From Oscillospiraceae bacterium (GTDB taxonomy: Bacteria > Bacillota > Clostridia > Oscillospirales > QAMX01): 59,324 nt of DNA. Under the pieces are notes generated by a model, which worked only from the letters and a program-made list of their open reading frames with translations, was not told the DNA's origin and made no database searches. Made by a program: the position numbers and the translations under genes. The stretch is taken from assembly GCA_015067675.1 (NCBI GenBank), contig SVMB01000011.1:1-59324 (forward strand). Reading direction: 5' to 3'. Each line of letters opens with the position of its first letter. Position 1 is the first letter of the stretch. Shown here one piece after another: positions 42,664 through 52,740 of this stretch.

Positions 42664-45126
42664 ATGGAAAACCGTGTAATCGTGCGTGTCGCGGTGGACA
42701 CGGAGCTGCTGTCGGTTGACAAGCTGTATGACTATCGTGTCAGCGCCGCCATCCGGGAAAAGGTTCGTCCAGGTATGCGTGTTCTGGTGCCCTTCGGAAA
42801 GGGGAATAACCGATGTGAGGCGCTGATTCTGAAAGTAACAGGCGAGTCAAGCTATTCGCGGCTCAAAACCGTGGACGCTCTGCTGGATACGGAACCGGTG
42901 CTGGATGAGGAACGGCTGAGACTCGCGCTTTATCTGCGGGATCGGCTGTTCTGTCCGCTTTACAGGATCCTGAGGGTCATGCTGCCGTCCGGACTCTGGT
43001 GCCGGATTGACAGCGTCTACCACCCGGCGCCTGAGCGTGACCGGGACAGCGCCGCAGCAGCGGTGGTTCTGATTCCGGAGGCTGAAAAGCTGGTGGATTT
43101 CCTGTGGAGTGCCCGAGAGCCTGTGCCGGCAAGACGGCTTGCCTCTCTGCTCCCGGAAGCAAGCCTTCAGGCAGCGCTGACGGCGCTGACGGAGGAAGGG
43201 TACCTGATTGCGGAAACGTTTGCAGGTGCCAGAACCAAAGATAAGACCACCCGCCTGTTCAAACTTTCAGCCGATGGCCGTATGGCAGCGGGAACGCCTG
43301 CCCTGAGAAGCCGCGGTCAGAAGGACGTGGTGGCGTTTCTGGAGCAGTCGGAAAAAGCGTCTGTGAAAGAAATCTGCTACTATACCGGCGTTTCCGACAG
43401 CGTTGTGAATACGCTTTTCAAGCGCGGCCTTCTGGAAGTAGAAGAGCAGGAGACGTTTTTCTCGCCAACCGTTGAGGGGATTCCGCCCGAACCGCCTGAA
43501 ATCAGGCTCAATGAGGAACAGAAACGTACCTTTGAGGGACTGCGTGAGCTGCAGGAAAGCCCCATGGGGGAAGCGGCTCTGCTCTTTGGCGTTACCGGAA
43601 GCGGAAAGACCTCTGTTTATATCAAACTGATTGCAGAAACACTGGAAAAAGGCCGGGATTCCATCCTGTTGGTGCCGGAAATCTCCCTGACGCCGCAAAT
43701 GCTGCAGCTATTCTATATGCATTTCGGCCAGACTGTGGCGGTGCTGCACAGCGGCATGTCCGTGCGGGAACGTTACGATAGTTGGAGACGGATTCAACGC
43801 GGAGATGCCAGGGTGGTAATCGGTACCCGTTCGGCGGTTTTTGCACCGGTTGTCAATCTTGGTCTGCTCATCATTGATGAGGAGCATGACCACAGCTATA
43901 AATCCGATACGGTTCCCCGTTATCATGCCAGGGATGCCGCCAAATACCGCTGTTACCGCAATCAGGCACTCCTGGTGCTGGGCTCGGCAACGCCGTCGGT
44001 GGTCAGTATGTATCAGGCCAAATCAGGCAGGATGCACCTGTTCACGATGGAACGTCGCTATGGCGGCGCGGAGCTTCCCGATACCATCATTGCCGACAGC
44101 CGGGCTGCGTTCCGGCAGGGAATTGTCGGTAATGTGGGACCTGTTCTGCTCAACCATCTGCGGCTGAATCTGGATAATGGGGAGCAGAGCATTCTGTTTC
44201 TCAATCGCCGCGGAGCCAGCCGTGAACTCATCTGTATGGACTGCGGCCATGTGACCCAGTGCCAGAACTGCAGCGTGCCGTTGGCTTACCATCGTGCGAA
44301 TGGACGGCTTGTCTGTCACCAGTGCGGCTATTCCATCAAGGTTCCCAAGGTTTGCCCGCAGTGCGGCCGCGACGCGCTGACACAGCGTGGAGCCGGAACC
44401 CAGGAGATTGAACGGGAACTGACCGAAAAGCTGCCGGATGTGCGGATTATCCGTATGGATTCCGACACGACAGCGGGAAAGAATACCCACTCAGAGCTTC
44501 TGACACGCTTCGGCGCAGGAGAAGCGGATGTGCTGGTCGGTACCCAGATGGTGACCAAGGGGCTTAACTTCCCCAATGTGACGCTGGTCGGTGTGGTGGA
44601 TGCGGATATGTCCCTGCACGGCTGGGAATATACCTGCGGTGAGGATACCTTTAATCTGATTACGCAGGTGGTTGGCCGCGCAGGACGCAGCGAGAAGCCG
44701 GGTCGTGCGGTCATTCAGACCGCAGCGCCCATGAACAGCGTCATCACGGCGGCCGCCGCACAGGACTACCGCCGCTTCTATGAGGAAGAAATCGAGCTGC
44801 GCCGGGTGCTGCGCCAGCCGCCCTATGCAAGACTTGTGCAGTTCATGGTTTCCGGTGTCATCGATGAGGAAGCCTATGATGCCTCACGGCGTTTTCGTGA
44901 TGCTGCGGTCATCATGCTCTCGCAGACCAACCTGAAGGCCGAGCTGGCAGGCCCTGCGGCGGCTCCCATTCTGCGGCTGAATAACCGCTATCGCTATACG
45001 CTGACCATGCGGTTGGATGCTGCGGAGAATGAGCAGCATCAGAATGCCATGATCGTGCAGCTGCTGCGGGATTTCTACGACGATCGCCGTAATCAGAAAA
45101 TACACATCGATATCGATGTATTGTAA
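42664..45126 (+). CDS. priA: Primosomal helicase PriA
   Basis: Restarts stalled replication forks by loading the replicative helicase. 820 residues. The N-terminal DNA-binding part starts VAVDTELLSVDKLYDYRV. Helicase motifs: Walker A GVTGSGKTSVY (about 310-320) and DEEHD in LIIDEEHDHSYKSD. A zinc-binding block of Cys pairs follows: CMDCGH, CQNC, CHQCGY and CPQCG. Late motifs include GTQMVTKGLNFPNV and QVVGRAGR. Complete. Confidence 0.96.
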   Translation: MENRVIVRVAVDTELLSVDKLYDYRVSAAIREKVRPGMRVLVPFGKGNNRCEALILKVTGESSYSRLKTVDALLDTEPVLDEERLRLALYLRDRLFCPLYRILRVMLPSGLWCRIDSVYHPAPERDRDSAAAAVVLIPEAEKLVDFLWSAREPVPARRLASLLPEASLQAALTALTEEGYLIAETFAGARTKDKTTRLFKLSADGRMAAGTPALRSRGQKDVVAFLEQSEKASVKEICYYTGVSDSVVNTLFKRGLLEVEEQETFFSPTVEGIPPEPPEIRLNEEQKRTFEGLRELQESPMGEAALLFGVTGSGKTSVYIKLIAETLEKGRDSILLVPEISLTPQMLQLFYMHFGQTVAVLHSGMSVRERYDSWRRIQRGDARVVIGTRSAVFAPVVNLGLLIIDEEHDHSYKSDTVPRYHARDAAKYRCYRNQALLVLGSATPSVVSMYQAKSGRMHLFTMERRYGGAELPDTIIADSRAAFRQGIVGNVGPVLLNHLRLNLDNGEQSILFLNRRGASRELICMDCGHVTQCQNCSVPLAYHRANGRLVCHQCGYSIKVPKVCPQCGRDALTQRGAGTQEIERELTEKLPDVRIIRMDSDTTAGKNTHSELLTRFGAGEADVLVGTQMVTKGLNFPNVTLVGVVDADMSLHGWEYTCGEDTFNLITQVVGRAGRSEKPGRAVIQTAAPMNSVITAAAAQDYRRFYEEEIELRRVLRQPPYARLVQFMVSGVIDEEAYDASRRFRDAAVIMLSQTNLKAELAGPAAAPILRLNNRYRYTLTMRLDAAENEQHQNAMIVQLLRDFYDDRRNQKIHIDIDVL

Positions 45127-45151
45127 ATAACAGGAAGAGGTTTAGTTTGCC

Positions 45152-45625
45152 ATGGCAATGCGAAATATCGTAAAGCGCGGAGACGAGACACTGGCTAAAA
45201 AGTCCCGCCCGGTTACTAATTTTGATAACAGACTGCATGTTCTGCTGGATGATATGCTGGAAACCATGCATAAGACCGACGGCGTCGGTATCGCTGCCCC
45301 CCAGGTGGGCGTGCTGCGCCGTGCCGTCATCGTCGAGCCGCCGGATCAGGAGCCGCTGGAGCTGATCAATGGTGAGATTCTGTCCATGGAGGGCGAGGCA
45401 GAGGGTACCGAGGGCTGCCTGAGTGTTCCCGGTGTCTGGGGCATCGTCAAGCGTCCGACCAAGGTGACCTGCCGTGCCCAGGATCGCAACGGCAAGACCT
45501 TTACCTTTACCGCTACCGGTTTTGCTGCCCGCATCGTCTGCCATGAGCTGGATCATCTGGAAGGGATTCTCTTCACCGATAAAGCGGAACGCTTCCTGGA
45601 TCCCGACGAACTGGAAGGTGACTGA
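45152..45625 (+). CDS. def: Peptide deformylase
   Basis: Removes the formyl group from new proteins. 157 residues with all three motifs: GIAAPQVGV, EGCLSVPG (Cys metal ligand) and HELDHLEG (two His ligands and catalytic Glu). The ATG at 45152 or the one two codons later would both serve. It is followed after 2 bases by fmt, which adds the formyl group to the initiator tRNA. Confidence 0.97.
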   Translation: MAMRNIVKRGDETLAKKSRPVTNFDNRLHVLLDDMLETMHKTDGVGIAAPQVGVLRRAVIVEPPDQEPLELINGEILSMEGEAEGTEGCLSVPGVWGIVKRPTKVTCRAQDRNGKTFTFTATGFAARIVCHELDHLEGILFTDKAERFLDPDELEGD

Positions 45626-45627
45626 TT

Positions 45628-46569
45628 ATGAAGGTACTCTATATGGGAACGCCGGACTTTGCCGTGGCACCTCTCCAGGCGCTGGTTAAGGCCGGCCATA
45701 CCGTCGTCGGCGTGCTGACTCAGCCGGATAAGCCCAAGGGACGCGGCATGCAGATGAGCATTTCCGCTGTCAAGGCATGTGCGCTGGAACTGGGTCTGCC
45801 GGTGTATCAGCCGGAGACGCTCAAGGATCGGGCAATTCTGCCGCTGCTTGAGGAGACGCAGCCCGACGCGATCGCGGTTGTGGCCTATGGCAAGTTCCTG
45901 CCGGCTTATGTGCGTAAATTTCCCCGGTACGGCTGTATCAATGTTCACGGTTCTCTTCTGCCCAAGTATCGCGGCGCCGGTCCCATTCAGGCAGCCGTCA
46001 TCAACGGCGATCCTGTGACCGGTGTAACGACCATGCATATGGGACGCGAGATCGATACCGGCGACATGATTCTCAAGGCTGAGACGCCGATTTCCCAGGA
46101 AGATACCGCCGAAACCGTCTTTGACCGGCTGGCCGTGATGGGAGCGGAACTTTTGGTGGAAACCCTGCGTCAACTGGAACAGGGGACGGCTCCCCGTATC
46201 CCGCAGGATCATTCTCAGGCGACTTATGCGCCGATGCTGACCCGCGATGACGCGCGTATTGACTGGTCCCTGTCTGCACAGACGATTTATGACCGGGTGC
46301 GCGGTATGTATCCCTGGCCGGGCGCCTTTACCGAGGCCGGTGCGGCAGTGATGAAGCTCTTTGAGTTCTCAAAGACCGAGACCGTGACCGATGCGGCCCC
46401 CGGTACGGTTGTGAGCACGGGCGATGCCGGTATGGAAATTGCCTGCGGCGACGGAAAGACGCTGATGATTGCCAGATTGCAGCCTCCGGGCAAGAAGGCG
46501 ATGGCGGTCAGAGATTATCTGCGCGGCAATAAGCTGCCCGAGCGACTGGGAGTAAAGATTGATGGCTGA
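45628..46569 (+). CDS. fmt: Methionyl-tRNA formyltransferase
   Basis: Formylates Met-tRNAfMet using 10-formyl-THF. 313 residues. The N-terminal catalytic domain contains MGTPDFAVAPL, the folate site INVHGSLLPKYRGAGPIQ with its His, and the Asp loop GREIDTGDM. The C-terminal tRNA-binding domain starts near residue 205. Its end overlaps rsmB by 8 bases. Confidence 0.97.
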   Translation: MKVLYMGTPDFAVAPLQALVKAGHTVVGVLTQPDKPKGRGMQMSISAVKACALELGLPVYQPETLKDRAILPLLEETQPDAIAVVAYGKFLPAYVRKFPRYGCINVHGSLLPKYRGAGPIQAAVINGDPVTGVTTMHMGREIDTGDMILKAETPISQEDTAETVFDRLAVMGAELLVETLRQLEQGTAPRIPQDHSQATYAPMLTRDDARIDWSLSAQTIYDRVRGMYPWPGAFTEAGAAVMKLFEFSKTETVTDAAPGTVVSTGDAGMEIACGDGKTLMIARLQPPGKKAMAVRDYLRGNKLPERLGVKIDG

Positions 46570-47875
46570 CGCCCGTGAAACCGCTCTGCGGGTGCTCCTT
46601 TCCCTGCGTCACGGCGCATGGTCGGACGGCGCACTGGCGGCGGCTATTGAGAAGGATGGGCTGGATGCCCGCGATGCGGCGCTGTGCACCGGTATCTGCT
46701 ATGGTGTTTTGCAGCAGCGGCTGTATCTGGATTACTGCATTGCGCAGTTTTCATCGCTTAAAATGAATAAAATCGCGCCGACGGTGCTGGAAATCCTGCG
46801 CATCGCGGCGTATCAGATCTATTTCCTGGATAAAGTACCTGCCAGCGCGGCGGTCAATGAGGCCGTGCGCCAGTGCAGGACGCATGCAAATCCGAAGGCG
46901 GCGGGCTTTGTCAATGCCGTTCTGCGAAAGATTGCCGAGAGTCCTCGTCCCGAGGTGAAAGCAGAGGATGCACTGGATGCACTGTCTGTACGCTACAGCC
47001 ATCCCAGACCCTTGGTCGGACTGCTTGCAAAGAACGTGGGAGCAGAGCAGATTGAAGCACTTCTGGCTGCCAATAATGCGCCGACCCCGCTGAGTATTCG
47101 CCTCAATACGCTCAAAGGAACCCCGGAAGAGCTCATTTGTGCACTCAGATCCGAAGGGCTTGAGGTGACGCAGGATGAGCATCTTCTGACGGCGGCATCG
47201 GTACCCGGAAGCGGCAGAATTACAAGACTGCAGAGCTTTTCACGCGGCCTGTTTACCGTGCAGGATAAAGCTTCCCAGCTTTGCGCGGCAGTGGTGGATC
47301 CGCATCCGGGGGAGGAAGTGCTGGATTTGTGCTCAGCCCCCGGCGGCAAGAGCTTTGCCATGGCCGCTCTCATGGAAAACCGCGGACGCATCATCTCCTG
47401 TGACCTGCATGCTCATAAGCTCCCGCTCATCGAGGAAGGTGCTGAGCGTCTGGGCGTAACGATTCTGCAGACGCTGTGTACGGATGCTACGAAGAAGCAG
47501 GAACGCTTCGTCGGACGCTTTGACCGTGTGCTGGCCGATGTGCCTTGCTCCGGTCTTGGTGTCATCCGCAAAAAACCGGATATTCGCTATAAGGATATTG
47601 CGGAACTGCCCAAACTTCCCCAGATTCAGGAACAAATCCTGGAAAATGCCGCAGAGTATGTAAAACCCGGCGGCGTGCTGGTCTATTCTACCTGTACGAT
47701 CCTGCATCGTGAAAACCGTAAACTGGTGGAGCGGGTGCTGGAAAAGCATCCGGAACTGAGCCTGGAAAGCTTTGGGCTGCCCGGAATCGGTGAAACCGGG
47801 GGCGATATCACGCTTTTGCCGCATGTACACGGAACAGACGGCTTCTACATTGCAAAAATACGAAAAAAAGGTTGA
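46562..47875 (+). CDS. rsmB: 16S rRNA (cytosine(967)-C5)-methyltransferase
   Basis: 437 residues from ATG 46562. An N-terminal NusB-like helical domain (about 1-130) is followed by a SAM-dependent methyltransferase: SAM motif VLDLCSAPGGKSF, DVPCSGLGVIRKKPDIRY with the releasing Cys, and VYSTCTI with the nucleophile Cys. It overlaps fmt by 8 bases; GGGAG lies upstream. Confidence 0.95.
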   Translation: MADARETALRVLLSLRHGAWSDGALAAAIEKDGLDARDAALCTGICYGVLQQRLYLDYCIAQFSSLKMNKIAPTVLEILRIAAYQIYFLDKVPASAAVNEAVRQCRTHANPKAAGFVNAVLRKIAESPRPEVKAEDALDALSVRYSHPRPLVGLLAKNVGAEQIEALLAANNAPTPLSIRLNTLKGTPEELICALRSEGLEVTQDEHLLTAASVPGSGRITRLQSFSRGLFTVQDKASQLCAAVVDPHPGEEVLDLCSAPGGKSFAMAALMENRGRIISCDLHAHKLPLIEEGAERLGVTILQTLCTDATKKQERFVGRFDRVLADVPCSGLGVIRKKPDIRYKDIAELPKLPQIQEQILENAAEYVKPGGVLVYSTCTILHRENRKLVERVLEKHPELSLESFGLPGIGETGGDITLLPHVHGTDGFYIAKIRKKG

Positions 47876-47879
47876 AACT

Positions 47880-48944
47880 ATGGAAAATCTCCGGGGACTC
47901 AAGGATTTTACGCCGGAAGAACTGGCGGCGCTGCCTGAGATCACACCTGCTTATCGTGCCGGACAGATCTTTACATGGCTGCATCGCGGTGCCACGCTTG
48001 AGGAGATGACCAACATCCCCAAAGCGCTGAAACAGACACTTTCCGAGCATTATATCGTCACAAAGCCCGAAATGGTCAAGCGCCAGATCTCGCAGGACGG
48101 AACGCGAAAGTACCTGTGGCGGCTCTCAGACGGCAACTGCGTGGAAACCGTGCTGATGTTTTATAAGCACGGCCCCAGTATCTGCGTCTCGACGCAGGTA
48201 GGCTGCAGAATGGGCTGCGTGTTCTGCGCATCCACCAAGGGCGGACTGGTGCGCAATCTGACCCCGTCGGAGATTCTGGATCAGATCATCTTTACAGGAC
48301 TGGATGCGGGCGTGCGCATCTCCCATATTGTGCTCATGGGAACCGGTGAACCGCTGGATAACTACGACAATGTGGTGCAGTTTCTCAAAGTTGTCAATGC
48401 TCCCGGCGGCTTGAATATCGGACACCGGCATATTTCGCTCTCCACCAGCGGCCTGTGCGACCGCATTGACAGGCTTGCAAAGGAACAGATGCAGATTACG
48501 CTTTCCGTATCGCTGCACGCACCCAATGATACCCTGCGGCGGCAGATCATGCCGGTGGCCAATGCCTGGCCGATTGAGACGCTTCTGGATACCTGTAACC
48601 GCTATTTCAAGGAAACCGGACGCCGGGTGAGCTATGAGTACATCATGATCCGCGACGTCAATGATACCCCGGCCTGTGCCAGAGAACTTGCCGATCGTCT
48701 GGCCGGAACCGGCAGCCATATCAATATGATCGGCCTGAATAATATAGAAGAAAGCCCGCTGAAGCCGTCGCGCCGGGAAAGCGTTGCGGCATTTCAGAAG
48801 ATTCTGCAGGACCGCGGCCTGACGGCGACGGTCAGACGGCAGTTGGGCTTTGATATCGATGCATCCTGCGGACAGCTCAGAAGAAAATATCAGCGGGAGC
48901 AGCAAATGGGAAACAATGAACCGGGAGGAAATGGAAAGACATGA
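47880..48944 (+). CDS. rlmN: Dual-specificity 23S rRNA/tRNA methyltransferase RlmN
   Basis: Radical-SAM enzyme making 2-methyladenosine at A2503 of 23S rRNA and A37 of some tRNAs. 354 residues from ATG 47880, 4 bases after the rsmB stop, with AAAGG upstream; an in-frame upstream ATG lies inside rsmB. The cluster motif is C109-x3-C113-x2-C116 (GCRMGCVFC). HIVLMGTGEPLDN and the late Cys in DIDASCGQLR are conserved. Overlaps prpC by 4 bases. Confidence 0.96.
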   Translation: MENLRGLKDFTPEELAALPEITPAYRAGQIFTWLHRGATLEEMTNIPKALKQTLSEHYIVTKPEMVKRQISQDGTRKYLWRLSDGNCVETVLMFYKHGPSICVSTQVGCRMGCVFCASTKGGLVRNLTPSEILDQIIFTGLDAGVRISHIVLMGTGEPLDNYDNVVQFLKVVNAPGGLNIGHRHISLSTSGLCDRIDRLAKEQMQITLSVSLHAPNDTLRRQIMPVANAWPIETLLDTCNRYFKETGRRVSYEYIMIRDVNDTPACARELADRLAGTGSHINMIGLNNIEESPLKPSRRESVAAFQKILQDRGLTATVRRQLGFDIDASCGQLRRKYQREQQMGNNEPGGNGKT

Positions 48945-49687
48945 ACCTGTGCGGACTGACAGACGTAGGCCTCCAGCGGGCGAATAATCAGGATACCTTC
49001 CGGCAGATGGAGCTGGAAGAGGCGCGCGGGCTGTTCGTGGTGTGTGACGGCATGGGCGGTGCGCAGGCCGGCAACATAGCAAGCGAGATCGCAGCGTCTG
49101 TATTTCTCGAGCACCTCAAGCGTTACATCCGGCCGACAATGAGCAGCCGCTATGCGGAGTCAATCCTTGTCAACGCCATCAACTTTGCAAATTACGAAGT
49201 CTATAAAAAATCCATGTCCGATGCATCCTACAGCGGCATGGGAACCACCCTTGTGGGGGGATTCATCCAGCACGGCGAGATTATGCTTGCCAATATCGGC
49301 GACAGCCGTGCCTACCGCTGCGTCAGAAATCCTGAGAACGGCTGGAAGCTGGAGCGCATTACCCGGGATCATTCCGTGGTGGAGGAGATGCTTCTGCGCG
49401 GCGATCTGACCGAGGAACAGGCCAGACGTCATCCCAGACGCAACCTCATCACCCGTGCGCTGGGTACGGAAGAGCATGTCAAAGCGGATATGTATCCGGT
49501 AAAGCTGGAAGAGAATGAAATGCTGCTGCTGTGTTCCGATGGTCTGACTTCGATGTTGGATGACGCGGAGATTGCGGATATTCTGCAGCAGAATGAAGAT
49601 ATGCAGACGTCAGCGTCTGCCCTGATTGCGGCGGCAAATGAGCGTGGCGGCAGCGATAATATCACCGTCATGCTTGTGAACGCCTGA
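48941..49687 (+). CDS. prpC: PP2C-type Ser/Thr protein phosphatase (PrpC/Stp)
   Basis: 248 residues with the PP2C metal motifs: DVGLQRANNQD at the N-terminus, VVCDGMGG, GMGTTLVGG, NIGDSRAYR, RDHSVVEEM, LLCSDGLTSMLDD and GGSDNITVMLV. It reverses phosphorylation by the kinase encoded next. ATGA overlap with rlmN. The phosphatase-kinase-RsgA order is standard in Firmicutes. Confidence 0.95.
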   Translation: MNLCGLTDVGLQRANNQDTFRQMELEEARGLFVVCDGMGGAQAGNIASEIAASVFLEHLKRYIRPTMSSRYAESILVNAINFANYEVYKKSMSDASYSGMGTTLVGGFIQHGEIMLANIGDSRAYRCVRNPENGWKLERITRDHSVVEEMLLRGDLTEEQARRHPRRNLITRALGTEEHVKADMYPVKLEENEMLLLCSDGLTSMLDDAEIADILQQNEDMQTSASALIAAANERGGSDNITVMLVNA

Positions 49688-49700
49688 ACAGGAGGTAGCA

Positions 49701-51722
49701 ATGGATAAATACATCGGCTTATTGCTGGATAACCGTTACGAGATCCTGGAGGCCATCGGTACCGGTGGTATGGCAGTGGTCTATCGTGCCAGATGCCGTC
49801 TGCTCAACCGTTACGTCGCCATCAAGATCCTCAAGGATGAGTTCGCAAGCGACGCGGACTTCCGCCGCAGGTTTCATACCGAGGCGCAGGCTGTTGCAAA
49901 GCTGCAGCATCCCAATATCGTCTCCGTGTATGACGTTAACCGTACCGATAATATTGAATATATCGTTATGGAGCTGGCGGAGGGCATTACGCTCAAGGAG
50001 TACATGGAAAAGAAGGGCGCGCTGACGCCTGGTGAAGTGCTGCACTTTGCCCCGCAGATCGTCTCAGGTCTTGAGCACGCCCATAACCGCGGCATTATCC
50101 ACCGTGATATCAAGCCGCAGAATATCATCATCCTGCGTGACGGCAGCCTCAAGGTTACCGACTTCGGTATTGCCCGTTTTGCCCAGTCTCAGCAGGTGAC
50201 GCTGACGGATGAAGCGCTGGGTTCCGTGCATTATGTCTCGCCTGAGCAGGCGAGGGGAAGCTCCATTGATGCCCGCTCCGATATCTATTCCTTCGGCGTT
50301 ATGATGTATGAAATGCTGACCGGCCGCCTGCCCTTTGAGGGAGATACCCCCGTGGCAGTTGTGCTGCAGCATATCAATTCCATCCCGCTGTCACCCCGCG
50401 AAGTGGATCCGCAGATCCCCGCAGGTCTGGAAGCCATCACCATGCATGCCATGGCTCCCAAGCCTGAGAATCGCTATAGTACCGCCACCGAGATTCTGAA
50501 GGATTTTGAAGCCTATCAGAAGAACCCGGATGTCAGCTTTGGTTATGCGGTCACGCCTGCGGCTGTGGGTACGGAGACCATGCCGTTTAAGCCTGTGCAG
50601 ACGCAGAATCCTCCGGAGACGCCTGAGGAGCCGACAGAGCCCGAAAATGCCGGCGGTAAGCCGCAGGTGCATCTGCCGAAAAAGGAGAAACCCAAGCGCC
50701 GGTATGATCCGGATGACGAGGAAGAAGAGTATATTCCCAGACGCCGTACGTCGCTGCTGGTTTATATTGTGACCGGTATCCTGACAGCCGCCATCTTCCT
50801 GGGAGGCGCCGCCTTCATCATCACCACGATCTTCAACACCGTGTCACAGGAGGATATGGAGGAACTGCACGCGCCTAATCTGGTGGGCAAGAATCTCCAG
50901 GAAGTGCTTTCCGGCACCGAATACAGTGATTTCAACATCAAGGAAAGCGAAACCATGTATTCGCCCACTGTTCCCAAGGGCACCATCATTTCCCAGAAGC
51001 CTGCGGCTTCCCGTACCATCAAGCCGGATACCATCATCTATGTTACCGTCAGCCTCGGTCAGAAAACCGTGGCGGTGCCGGATCTTATCAATGTGGAGCA
51101 TCGTACCGCTCAGCTGCAGCTTCAGAAGATGGATCTTGTTGCGAAGGTCGAATATGAGCTCAACGAAACCATTGTGGCGGGCAACGTCATTCGTACTGAA
51201 CCCGAGAGCCTTACCGAACTGATCGCTGATTCCGTGGTGACGCTTTATGTCAGCCTTGGTAAGGAAGAAGTTCTGACAACGGTACCTGATCTGTATGGCT
51301 GCACCGAAGTGGAAGCCGAGCGAAAGCTGCTGGAGTCCAATCTCGTTCTGGGTGAAATTATCCCCATGGAGAGCGACCAGGCTTACGGCACGGTTGTGGA
51401 TCAGAGTATTGCGGAAGGTCAGGAAGTGCCCGAAAAGACTGCCATCGACATCTATCTGAGCAGTACCGAAGTCTCTGAGCCTGATCAAAACGGTGGTGAG
51501 AATAACGTTAAGGGAAGCTTCAATCTGTCCATTAAGCTGCCCGATGATGAGCGTGAGGAAGTAAAGGTAACCGTCAAGTCCGGTACAGAGATCCTGCATG
51601 AGGATGTGTACCAGACCAAACTCGGGATGATCAATATCACCCTGCGTGGTTCCGGCTCGATTCTTGCGCAGGTATTCTTCGACGACAAGTTCTTTGCCGA
51701 TCAGATCGTGTATTTTGATTGA
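49701..51722 (+). CDS. prkC: PASTA-domain Ser/Thr protein kinase (PrkC-type)
   Basis: Membrane kinase sensing muropeptides or lipid II. 673 residues. Kinase domain at about 11-270: Gly loop GTGGMAVVY, K43 in VAIKIL, H134-R-D136 in IIHRDIKPQN, and DFG at 155-157. A Pro/Lys-rich linker precedes a membrane helix at 351-377. Three PASTA repeats follow, starting near APNLVG, VPDLIN and VPDLYG. After the third repeat there is a further beta-rich domain of about 65 residues (GSFNLSIKLP onward). GGAGGT precedes the ATG. Confidence 0.95.
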   Translation: MDKYIGLLLDNRYEILEAIGTGGMAVVYRARCRLLNRYVAIKILKDEFASDADFRRRFHTEAQAVAKLQHPNIVSVYDVNRTDNIEYIVMELAEGITLKEYMEKKGALTPGEVLHFAPQIVSGLEHAHNRGIIHRDIKPQNIIILRDGSLKVTDFGIARFAQSQQVTLTDEALGSVHYVSPEQARGSSIDARSDIYSFGVMMYEMLTGRLPFEGDTPVAVVLQHINSIPLSPREVDPQIPAGLEAITMHAMAPKPENRYSTATEILKDFEAYQKNPDVSFGYAVTPAAVGTETMPFKPVQTQNPPETPEEPTEPENAGGKPQVHLPKKEKPKRRYDPDDEEEEYIPRRRTSLLVYIVTGILTAAIFLGGAAFIITTIFNTVSQEDMEELHAPNLVGKNLQEVLSGTEYSDFNIKESETMYSPTVPKGTIISQKPAASRTIKPDTIIYVTVSLGQKTVAVPDLINVEHRTAQLQLQKMDLVAKVEYELNETIVAGNVIRTEPESLTELIADSVVTLYVSLGKEEVLTTVPDLYGCTEVEAERKLLESNLVLGEIIPMESDQAYGTVVDQSIAEGQEVPEKTAIDIYLSSTEVSEPDQNGGENNVKGSFNLSIKLPDDEREEVKVTVKSGTEILHEDVYQTKLGMINITLRGSGSILAQVFFDDKFFADQIVYFD

Positions 51723-51724
51723 GC

Positions 51725-52609
51725 ATGACAGGACTGATATTGAAAGGCATAGGCGGCCTGTATACGGTACAAACCGAAGACGGCCTCGTGGAGAGCCGCG
51801 CACGCGGCATCTTCCGTCATGAAAATACCCAGCTTCTGCCCGGCGACCGGGTAATCATTGAGACGCAGCCTGACGGCGCCCCGCTGATCACGGAGCTGCA
51901 GGAACGAAAGAACAGTCTCATCCGTCCGGCAGTGGCAAATCTGGATACGATCGTCATCATCGCATCGGCGGCGCCGCCGATTACTGAAACCTTCCTGATC
52001 GATAAGGTGTCGGTGATTGCGGAGCTGAAAAACATCGATGTGCTCATCTGCCTGAATAAGACCGATCTGGATCCGGCGGACACCCTGTGGAAGATCTATA
52101 ACCAGGCAGGCTTTGAATGCCTGCGGCTCAGCGCACATACCGGAGAAGGAATTGAGGCGCTGCAGCAGCGGCTGCGCGGCCGCGTATCGGCGCTGACGGG
52201 CAACTCAGGCGTGGGAAAATCCAGTATCCTGCATAAAATGTACCCGGAACTGGAGATCCCTGTGGGAAACCTCAGCGAAAAGCTGGGACGAGGTAAGCAT
52301 ACCACCCGCCATACAGAGCTTTTTGCACTGCCGGACGGCGGTTATATCGCCGATACACCGGGATTCTCGGCCTTTGATGTCACAAAGCTTGAAAGCCTGC
52401 TGCGTGAGGATATCCAGTTTGGATTCCGCGAAATGCAGCCGTATCTGACGGATTGCCGCTATACGGGCTGTGCACACATCAAAGAGGACGGCTGCGCTAT
52501 CCTCAAGGCGGTCAAACGCGGCGTGGTGCCCAAAAGCCGTCATGAAAGCTATGTGCAGCTTTATGAGCTGCTGCGCGATGTGAGACACTGGAACCTGAAA
52601 GAAAAATAA
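51725..52609 (+). CDS. rsgA: Ribosome small subunit-dependent GTPase A
   Basis: Late 30S assembly GTPase. 294 residues, circularly permuted: OB-fold N-terminus, then the G4 motif NKTD, the G1 P-loop TGNSGVGKSS, the G3 motif DTPGF, and a C-terminal zinc knuckle with C-x4-C-x-H-x5-C spacing (DCRYTGCAHIKEDGC). The ATG at 51725 is 2 bases after the prkC stop and has no clear ribosome site, so translation is probably coupled. Last gene of the operon. Confidence 0.95.
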   Translation: MTGLILKGIGGLYTVQTEDGLVESRARGIFRHENTQLLPGDRVIIETQPDGAPLITELQERKNSLIRPAVANLDTIVIIASAAPPITETFLIDKVSVIAELKNIDVLICLNKTDLDPADTLWKIYNQAGFECLRLSAHTGEGIEALQQRLRGRVSALTGNSGVGKSSILHKMYPELEIPVGNLSEKLGRGKHTTRHTELFALPDGGYIADTPGFSAFDVTKLESLLREDIQFGFREMQPYLTDCRYTGCAHIKEDGCAILKAVKRGVVPKSRHESYVQLYELLRDVRHWNLKEK

Positions 52610-52614
52610 GCGAT

Positions 52615-52645
52615 CCCCCCTGCCTGCGGTATAAAACTGCGGACA
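52615..52645 (+). terminator. Terminator of the yicC-rsgA operon
   Basis: CCCCCTG (52616-52622) pairs with CAGGGGG (52634-52640), followed by five T. Confidence 0.85.
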
Positions 52646-52740
52646 GGGGGTTTTTCATGTCAAAAAAATGAAGCAAATACGCAAAATCTCAATCATCAGC
52701 TCAGGGAGACCGGCGTCAAGCGGTCTCCTTTGCGTTTGTC

